Assembly: GCA_016187565.1 (NCBI GenBank)
Contig: JACPJR010000029.1
Span: forward strand, 1-52,607
Length of the DNA stretch: 52,607 bases
From: Candidatus Woesearchaeota archaeon
GTDB lineage: Archaea > Nanobdellota > Nanobdellia > Woesearchaeales > JACPJR01
Direction: 5' to 3'
The notes beneath the pieces are model-generated. The model did not search any database and was not told where the DNA came from. It worked only from the letters and a program-made list of their open reading frames with translations. Made by a program: the position numbers and the translations under genes. Below, piece by piece: positions 44,652 to 50,892 of this stretch (its first letter is position 1; the number at the start of each line of letters is the position of its first letter).

Positions 44652-47234
44652 TTATCGTAAATCTCGTGGCAATCTCATTTCAAAAGATGTTTCCTTATTG
44701 TCTGAATAGACGGCCATTTTGCCATGGTGACGGCGTTCAACTATGTCTCTACAAATGTATAAACCTAATCCACTACCTCTCCCTCTTGGCTTTGTTGTAA
44801 AAAATGGCTCGAAAACGTTGCCTCTGTTTTCTTCAGGTATCGACGGCCCATTATTTGTAATTCTAAAGCAATTATAACCATCTCTCTCGTAGCTTTCAAG
44901 ATGAATATAACTCTCTTTTCCAAGTGGTCCTTTTTCTTCTAAGGCTTGTACTGAGTTAACAATTAGATTGACAATAGCTTCTTGTAATTCTCCAGGGTAG
45001 CATGTCATTGGTGGTGTTTTCTTCAAGTCAAGTCTTAAATCAACGTTCTCTACCTTTAAATGCCTAGTAAGAACGAGAGCATGATTGACACAATCATCAA
45101 GCCTTACACCCTGTTCCGGGTTAGTTCCTCTAAAGGAATAAGTTGCTAGGGATTCCATAATCTGATTGAGTTTGACAGAACTTCTTCTGTTATCAGTTGC
45201 CATAGAAAAGGTATCAAAAATAGTATACATTATTTCTAATAAGGTGTTTAAGTTGTATCTTCGAAAATGAGCAAGGTATTCAGTTAGTTCTATTGATGTA
45301 AATCCCATTTTGGCGTACTTGTCGGAACTTGATCTTGCTGCTCCACTATGACAACCCGCCATAACTTCTCTTAATTCACTAGCTACTTGTCTGACTTCAT
45401 CAAGAGATCTAACTTGTTCACCCAATGCGTAATCGATGCTTCTATTACGATAACAACGGTACCGTTCAAAATCATCATCGGTTAGTCCTATTTCCCTTGC
45501 TCGTTGGTCTGAGTCTAGTAATACTCGGAGATTCTGAGGTAACATAGAAGAATTCGCAACCAAAGTTGTCAGAGGAGTCTTAGCCGTATGAGCAACACCT
45601 GCAGCGATTAATAGTTTCGCTGCCTCAGCCTCTGCTGTTACTAAATCTACTCGCGCTGCTTCCAAAGCTCTCTGTGTTTCTAGATGATCTCTCAACACTT
45701 TAGTATTATGATATACTCCAGCAACATTATCCATCAAACTCATGATAACTGATACTTGATCAATAAACTCTGCGTGTGGTGTTTCACAAAAATAAGCCAT
45801 TGCATAATCTCCTGCTGCATCTGGAAGAAAAAGCCCTCCTTCGCTGGTTCGGTAGGGTGAACGTTGCCATCGTACTCTATCCTCGTAAGTCGTACGTGCT
45901 GCAGCAATTGTATCTTGATGGTGCAGAATTGACCCAATTTGTTCAGGCGTAAGGACTCCATATACTTTTTGAAGACCATACTCACGGATTTCTCTTGGGT
46001 TCCTTGTTCCTTGGTAATCTCTAAGCAATGCTACTATTTGTTCGTGAGTGAGAATGTCAAGTGCTTCTTCTCGTAATTTTCTTCGTCGTAGTATCTCTTC
46101 TTCGCGAAGACTATCAAAAAATACCATAAACTCTCGGTCAATTTCTCTATCAGGATGATCAGGGAAACCAGTAAACTCTGCCATTGCGAGATTACGTCCT
46201 TGGGGATCGGTAATCGGAACAGTAACCCGGGTAACATATCCTGCAAAATTCTTGCCAGTCTTTCCTTGCTGCTTATCTATTAAATAAATAGTATAAGCAT
46301 CCAACATGGCCTGCATTCGTTCCTCGCGATCAGCAACAACTCTGTCCAATTGTGCTGCAACATCGCGTAAAGAGGGAAATACAACAAATAGATCTCCGGT
46401 AATAATCGGTGCAGTGTAAGACACATTAGACCGATCGCCATGACTATAGAAATCTATGGCTTTATTTTGACGAAATATTCTCGCCTGAGCTGCAAGATCT
46501 TGTTTCCATAACTGGAGAAGATTTGCATCGCTGGTGACTTCTGGAGGAACACATTCTAAATATGACGCTAAGGGGACAAGAAATCGCCCATTGGTATCGA
46601 TATTCCCTTCTTCCACTGGTTCGTCAGGGCTATTGGATAATGCTCTAAAGTAAAGATTAAGGCCCATCCTTTCTGACACAAAACGCATTATTTCACGATG
46701 TGCCCTAATAAAGTATGATGCGGGGTGTTGCAAGGTTCCCTCTGCTAAAGAGCTATCGGATACCCCCATATTAAGGTGTGAAGCAAGCGTCCTTGTTGCG
46801 TCATCAAGTATATCACCAAGGTCTTTGCTCCTTTCTAGGAAGCGATGAACGGTATATTCTCTATACGCTTGTAATCCTAGTGATGAAGATACCTCGTCGG
46901 CTATACGCTCTAATACTCTCTCGAGAAAGGGTATACCTGTAACAGGATACCTGTTTGAAGATTGGTCATCTCTTCCCCTGAAATGTCTTTCTCGCCGCTC
47001 TAGAAGATAGGCATGGGCAACAAGGTCGTGGATAGCCTCACGTTCTTGTTGAGAAAACTTTCGGCCTGCTGTTTGATTTGCTCCTTGAAGAGCACCCGCT
47101 CGTATAAATCGGTATAAACTCTCGCGAAAGCCCCATTGGAACGGCTCGCGATTGGTAAAAAGAACACTTATTTCTGGATCTTGTTCAAGTCCTGCCCAAA
47201 TATTTCGTGTTACTTCATCAAGCGAGGGAAACAT
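44652..47234 (-). CDS. Soluble sensor histidine kinase (860 aa)
   Basis: The C-terminal third is a histidine kinase. The phospho-acceptor H549 lies in GVAHTAKTPLTTL. The HATPase domain has the N-box IVNLIVNSVQAL, an altered G1 box (ITNNGPSIP), the F-box FEPFFTTK and the G2 box GSGLGLYI. The N-terminal 530 residues are helical with no membrane segment and no clear PAS signature, so the sensor is cytoplasmic and unassigned. The usual acidic residue after the phospho-His is Thr here. A TATA box about 26 nt before ATG 47234 gives a leaderless transcript. The regulator/acyltransferase gene is 69 bp downstream, and they form an obvious cognate pair. Confidence 0.88.
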   Translation of the reverse strand: MFPSLDEVTRNIWAGLEQDPEISVLFTNREPFQWGFRESLYRFIRAGALQGANQTAGRKFSQQEREAIHDLVAHAYLLERRERHFRGRDDQSSNRYPVTGIPFLERVLERIADEVSSSLGLQAYREYTVHRFLERSKDLGDILDDATRTLASHLNMGVSDSSLAEGTLQHPASYFIRAHREIMRFVSERMGLNLYFRALSNSPDEPVEEGNIDTNGRFLVPLASYLECVPPEVTSDANLLQLWKQDLAAQARIFRQNKAIDFYSHGDRSNVSYTAPIITGDLFVVFPSLRDVAAQLDRVVADREERMQAMLDAYTIYLIDKQQGKTGKNFAGYVTRVTVPITDPQGRNLAMAEFTGFPDHPDREIDREFMVFFDSLREEEILRRRKLREEALDILTHEQIVALLRDYQGTRNPREIREYGLQKVYGVLTPEQIGSILHHQDTIAAARTTYEDRVRWQRSPYRTSEGGLFLPDAAGDYAMAYFCETPHAEFIDQVSVIMSLMDNVAGVYHNTKVLRDHLETQRALEAARVDLVTAEAEAAKLLIAAGVAHTAKTPLTTLVANSSMLPQNLRVLLDSDQRAREIGLTDDDFERYRCYRNRSIDYALGEQVRSLDEVRQVASELREVMAGCHSGAARSSSDKYAKMGFTSIELTEYLAHFRRYNLNTLLEIMYTIFDTFSMATDNRRSSVKLNQIMESLATYSFRGTNPEQGVRLDDCVNHALVLTRHLKVENVDLRLDLKKTPPMTCYPGELQEAIVNLIVNSVQALEEKGPLGKESYIHLESYERDGYNCFRITNNGPSIPEENRGNVFEPFFTTKPRGRGSGLGLYICRDIVERRHHGKMAVYSDNKETSFEMRLPRDLR

Positions 47235-47255
47235 AAATAAAACTAACGAAGAAGT

Positions 47256-47264
47256 CTATTTAAA
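47256..47264 (-). promoter_or_regulatory. TATA box of the histidine kinase gene
   Basis: On the minus strand CATTTAAAT is centred about 26 nt before ATG 47234. It shows the kinase gene has its own start within the island. Confidence 0.5.
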
Positions 47265-47320
47265 TGTTACTCTCAAATGACAACAAGACCCTTAGAGATT
47301 TAAGCTCTGAAGATCCTCTA

Positions 47321-47452
47321 TTAAAACTCCTCACCACCACTGAAAGCAGGGGCTACTCTATTGGTTTTGGTGTTTAACTCAAAAACCCCTTTACCATCTG
47401 CCTGTAGTTTATAGACGCCATCTTTGACGCCCAATATTTTTAAAATAGCCAT
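47321..47452 (-). CDS. Small unknown protein (43 aa)
   Basis: In the gap between the FIST gene and the kinase gene, the minus strand encodes a 43-aa protein starting MAILKILGVKDGVYKLQADG and ending AFSGGEEF. A good ribosome-binding sequence (AGGTGAG) lies 4 nt before the ATG, and a TATA-like GGTATAAAAC sits near 47479. The sequence is beta-rich and soluble. I do not recognise it. Its place between a sensor and the kinase may mean a small accessory or regulatory protein. The rest of 47235-47563 holds only the kinase promoter. Confidence 0.45.
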   Translation of the reverse strand: MAILKILGVKDGVYKLQADGKGVFELNTKTNRVAPAFSGGEEF

Positions 47453-47563
47453 AGACTCACCTTTTTTTGCGTTTTATACCTTCTTTTTCAGAATACCCTT
47501 TGGATATTCTCGATTTCTCATATGAAAACACTATAAATAGATTTCTATCATGGAGACTATAGG

Positions 47564-49063
47564 TTACTCCCCTAAGATAAGACAAACGACTGAACCATTA
47601 CAAAAAGAAAGCTTTCCATCATATCTTCCAATCTCTCCTTTCGTATACATACCAAAGACAGGAGTTTTCTGGAGATGATTCATGGCTTTGACTTTTCTTA
47701 CTTCATCTTCCTTATTCTTTGAAAGAATAGCTTCAAATATAGCGCAGGGAAAAAGTAAGACAAGTACGGGTTTTTGTATCTCTGTTTGCATTAAGGCCTT
47801 ATGAATAACTTCATGAGCACTTTCAATCAATTGATGGACAGTTGTGTCCATAATCTGGACACGAGTACCATCCTTAAAATCGAGGTTACATCGTAGTCCA
47901 CCATTTTTAGTAATATCAACAATCCATCCTAATTGGGTTGGGTTAGTAACATCCCCTAATGGCTTTAATCTATTTTCACTAATCATTTCCTTAATGAAAA
48001 GAGGAACATTTTTTCGAAATTCTTGCTCAGAGATTTTCATCTCTTTAGAGAATCCTTTGATAGGAGAGATTTGCTTTTTATCATTTTTTGCGGCACTAAT
48101 TATTGTACCCTCCTCCACTTTGAGCGTATACACATTATCTTTTTTTAGGGGCATATATCCTGTTTTTGTCGCTAGAGAATATTTTAATTTTGTTGTAACT
48201 ACAATCATAACTATGCAATTACTGTACACATTTACGCCAACAAACTGATATGTCTGTCGAAATTGCCAATCGCTACCACAAACACCGCCGAGCAGAAAAA
48301 AAGGGAGTTTTTCTCGCATATGGTCTATAAATGATGGCGCAATATTCTCCATATTATTTGATGTGCCTGGACCAGGGGTTAAGATCATTCCAAATGATGG
48401 TTTATTTTCGGTAATTGTTTCAAGCATCTGCTCAGTTTTTTGTGAAAACAGATCTTGCCGGTGAATAACGAAAATCTCGGCGCTGAACTGTTCTGGTGGT
48501 GCAGCAATCACACTGACACTGACACTACCATGAAGCCTTTGATCACAGATCTCACCAACCGTTGTTCCCCCTACAATCTTTGTCGTTTTCGTTACCTCTT
48601 TTATTCCCTCGAGCATTTCAGCAAAGTGTTCTTCATATTTTACCGAAGCAAAGACAAGAACAAGTTGTATTTGTTCTCTATAAAAAATAATAGATCGCAT
48701 TGCTTTCAACACAGCTTCTTTACCAGCTTCACGTGCATCCTTTTCTACTGAACTTCCACAACCAACCTCGATACGCGGAAGTTCTTGCTTCTGAAGATAG
48801 GTCTCTTCAATTTGTGTCATCCGTTCATTTAACTCGTGAAGCCAAGCCAGGTTTAAAGCATACTGTTGGTTTTCCTTATTAACGATTCCTTCTTTGGTAA
48901 GTCTATCGATAACTTTAAACACAGCCTGATACGTCACTGATTTTCCATACTCTTTTCGTATCTTATTATGGATCTTTTTAGAAGTAAGTGGCCATTCTTT
49001 ACTCAAGATCTCGATGATCAGATCCTTGGTTGATTTGTCGTTATGCCCTAATGAGGATAGCAT
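47564..49063 (-). CDS. Winged-helix / FIST sensor fusion protein
   Basis: The N-terminal 80 residues form a winged helix (TKDLIIEILSKEWPLTSKKI, then YQAVFKVIDRLTKEGIV). The rest is a FIST domain: LVLVFASVKY, KIVGGTTVGEI (the typical G-x-T-x-G-E), LLGGVCGSD, and the C-terminal FIST_C half ending with KTPVFGMYTKGEIGRY and GSVVCLIL. FIST domains sense small ligands, proposed to be amino acids, and usually attach to signalling outputs. A DNA-binding head suggests a one-component transcription regulator. The 499-aa length uses ATG 49063; a GTG at 49072 is an alternative close to a GAGGAGT sequence. It faces a divergent Lrp-like gene. Confidence 0.8.
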   Translation of the reverse strand: MLSSLGHNDKSTKDLIIEILSKEWPLTSKKIHNKIRKEYGKSVTYQAVFKVIDRLTKEGIVNKENQQYALNLAWLHELNERMTQIEETYLQKQELPRIEVGCGSSVEKDAREAGKEAVLKAMRSIIFYREQIQLVLVFASVKYEEHFAEMLEGIKEVTKTTKIVGGTTVGEICDQRLHGSVSVSVIAAPPEQFSAEIFVIHRQDLFSQKTEQMLETITENKPSFGMILTPGPGTSNNMENIAPSFIDHMREKLPFFLLGGVCGSDWQFRQTYQFVGVNVYSNCIVMIVVTTKLKYSLATKTGYMPLKKDNVYTLKVEEGTIISAAKNDKKQISPIKGFSKEMKISEQEFRKNVPLFIKEMISENRLKPLGDVTNPTQLGWIVDITKNGGLRCNLDFKDGTRVQIMDTTVHQLIESAHEVIHKALMQTEIQKPVLVLLFPCAIFEAILSKNKEDEVRKVKAMNHLQKTPVFGMYTKGEIGRYDGKLSFCNGSVVCLILGE

Positions 49064-49105
49064 GGTATACACATACTCCTCAGGAAAGAAATACCTTGTT
49101 TTCTT

Positions 49106-49146
49106 ATAAACCTTACGCTGTTGGCATGATCAACCAAAAGGTTTAT
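49106..49146. promoter_or_regulatory. Inverted repeat in the divergent FIST/Lrp promoter region
   Basis: ATAAACCTT (49106-49114) and AAGGTTTAT (49138-49146) are perfect 9-bp inverted copies with centres 32 bp apart, about three helical turns. The left copy overlaps a minus-strand TATA (GGTTTATAAG) for the FIST gene. The spacing suits a dimeric regulator such as the adjacent Lrp-like protein. Confidence 0.4.
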
Positions 49147-49220
49147 CGGAATTAAACCGAGAATATATATCAACAAAGAAAATATTTACGATAGAAAGAA
49201 ATATTTTGTGGGGTGATAGC

Positions 49221-49676
49221 ATGGATCAAAAGGATGTTGAGATTATTTCGCAACTAAGAGAAAATGCACGAATGCCGCTGACCAAAATGAGCCGGAGAAC
49301 AAGAATTCCGGTTTCAACCTTGTTTGATCGGATTCGGTCGAACGAACAAACGATCATTCTCCGGTACACGTCTTTACTTGATTTCAACAAACTTGGCTAT
49401 CATGCTCGTGCACATGTCCATCTTCGAGTTAGCCGTGAAGATAAGGAACTACTCAAAATCTTTCTGTTGAGTCATCCTTCGGTTAATGCAGTCTATCGCA
49501 TCAACAATGGGTATGACTTTATGGTTGAAGGTATCTTTCAGCAGGTGAAAGATCTTGAAGAGTTTATCGAACATGTCGAGCAACAGTTCTCGATAATTGA
49601 TAAACGGTCTTATTTTATTATCGAAGATCTCAAGCGGGAAGGCTTTTTGTGCCCAAAGATGTTAACGGCCGAATAA
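49221..49676 (+). CDS. Lrp/AsnC-family transcriptional regulator
   Basis: The 151-aa protein has an N-terminal helix-turn-helix (VEIISQLRENARMPLTKMSR, then IPVSTLFDRIRS) and a C-terminal RAM-like ligand and oligomerisation domain (YHARAHVHLRVS, then VNAVYRINNGYDFMVEGIF). ATG 49221 is chosen because GGGGTGAT lies just upstream and a TATA box (GAATATATAT, near 49165) sits about 55 nt before it; the frame also reaches a GTG-type start at 49206. Lrp proteins sense amino acids and often regulate themselves and neighbours, so control of the divergent FIST gene is plausible. Confidence 0.85.
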   Translation: MDQKDVEIISQLRENARMPLTKMSRRTRIPVSTLFDRIRSNEQTIILRYTSLLDFNKLGYHARAHVHLRVSREDKELLKIFLLSHPSVNAVYRINNGYDFMVEGIFQQVKDLEEFIEHVEQQFSIIDKRSYFIIEDLKREGFLCPKMLTAE

Positions 49677-49783
49677 CACTCGCGAATTGATGTAAACCTC
49701 TCTGCATTCGGAAAGTTTCCATTCATGGAACAGTAAAGCATATTAAGAAGATTGTGTTTTTGTTCTCTTTGGGGGTTTGTACT

Positions 49784-50341
49784 ATGAAAGAAAGCATATT
49801 ATTATTGATTGTGGCAAGCGTATTGCTTGGTAGTCTGTTGTTCACGACAGCTCTGGATGCTCCATCAATTTTAACGCAGTTTTCTCCAGGTTCTTCTCAA
49901 CTTCCTTTTGCAACAACTGTTCACAACCAAACCATTCATACCCCCTCTATCCAGGAGTACTTCACCGTGCGTCAGAACTTCACGAATGTGACGTACAAAA
50001 AGTTTGATTTGTATGATAAAACGAGCATGAAGATTGGTGCACGCCTGGATACCAAGCGCGGTTATATTATCAATAATCAAAAATACGTCATTGATTTGTT
50101 GTACTGTGATCGTAACACCAAGGCTTGTTTCTTCCGCATTAACGGCGTGCCCACCAAGAGATTGTACGATCCAAAATACAGCAATGCCAGCAAGCCTTCT
50201 TTCTTTACCATGAATGATAATGTTTCTCTACAGATTGCATCCATTACTTTCAATTTCTGTGATCACCGACGGTTCTGTAACATGCCGTTTGAGGCCTATG
50301 ATATTGTTCAGGTGGAAGTAAAGAGAGGTGAGAGGAGATGA
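49784..50341 (+). CDS. Secreted protein of unknown function (185 aa)
   Basis: A signal peptide (MKESILLLIVASVLLGSLLF) ends near residue 25. The mature part has sequons (NQT, NFT, NVT, NAS) and four cysteines in two pairs (CDRNTKAC and CDHRRFC) that may form disulfides. I do not recognise the fold, which looks beta-rich. ATG 49784 is chosen because it directly begins the signal peptide. Its stop overlaps the next gene's ATG by 4 bp (ATGA), so it is translationally coupled to the prodomain-like gene and probably to the protease after it. A link to protease secretion or inhibition is inference. Confidence 0.65.
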   Translation: MKESILLLIVASVLLGSLLFTTALDAPSILTQFSPGSSQLPFATTVHNQTIHTPSIQEYFTVRQNFTNVTYKKFDLYDKTSMKIGARLDTKRGYIINNQKYVIDLLYCDRNTKACFFRINGVPTKRLYDPKYSNASKPSFFTMNDNVSLQIASITFNFCDHRRFCNMPFEAYDIVQVEVKRGERR

Positions 50342-50868
50342 AATCTACATGTTATTTTACAACGCTTGTTATATACTTATTGCTATTGACCATACTGAAT
50401 ATTAATCGTGTAACTGCTGTTCCACTTGTAGAGCCGGATGTGGAAGAGGCGCTTAATCAAACTGACCGAATTAAAGTTAATATAGTCTTTGTTAAGAACA
50501 TAACACCTGAGGATTTTGTTGCAAGTTTGAACTTGTCGTCTGAACATTTTAAGATAATCTATATTACTTATTCAAGGACTGCAGCCCAAGCTATTGTTAG
50601 TAGGGTTGGATTTGAAGAATTAAAAAAACGTGACGATCTTTTGGGAATTGGAATGCCAAAATTATTTGAGCTTACTAATGAAGCGATACTGAAAGAACTC
50701 AACAAGTCTGGTTCTGTTCTTGTGGAGATTCTCTTAAATGAGAATATTAGTCAGAATGAGGTCATCGTGGACTTACAATCTATGGATAATGGTTTCAATA
50801 TGATTCAAAAAAGATATTCTCCACGGTCTATCGTCGCTAATATTTATGGTAATTTGGCTTTTCATTAA
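50338..50868 (+). CDS. Short secreted protein resembling a protease prodomain (176 aa)
   Basis: A signal peptide (about 1-27) is followed by a region rich in alternating beta and alpha segments (RIKVNIVFVKNITPEDFVAS; VLVEILLNENISQNEVIVDL) that resembles the inhibitory prodomain of subtilisin-type proteases, apparently in two copies. Residues 123-169 are encoded by a 142-bp DNA segment that is repeated perfectly in the next gene. After the repeat this frame ends within eight codons (YGNLAFH, then stop), which looks like a truncation. It may be a stand-alone protease inhibitor or chaperone, or the remnant of an older full-length protease gene. Confidence 0.6.
   Translation: MKSTCYFTTLVIYLLLLTILNINRVTAVPLVEPDVEEALNQTDRIKVNIVFVKNITPEDFVASLNLSSEHFKIIYITYSRTAAQAIVSRVGFEELKKRDDLLGIGMPKLFELTNEAILKELNKSGSVLVEILLNENISQNEVIVDLQSMDNGFNMIQKRYSPRSIVANIYGNLAFH
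50704..50845 (+). repeat. 142-bp perfect direct repeat, copy 1
   Basis: Identical over 142 bp to 51013-51154. Both copies are read in the same frame and encode KSGSVLVEILL...RSIVANI. The copies are offset by 309 bp, a multiple of three. Confidence 0.95.
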
Positions 50869-50892
50869 GGAAATAAATCGGAGAAAGAACAA

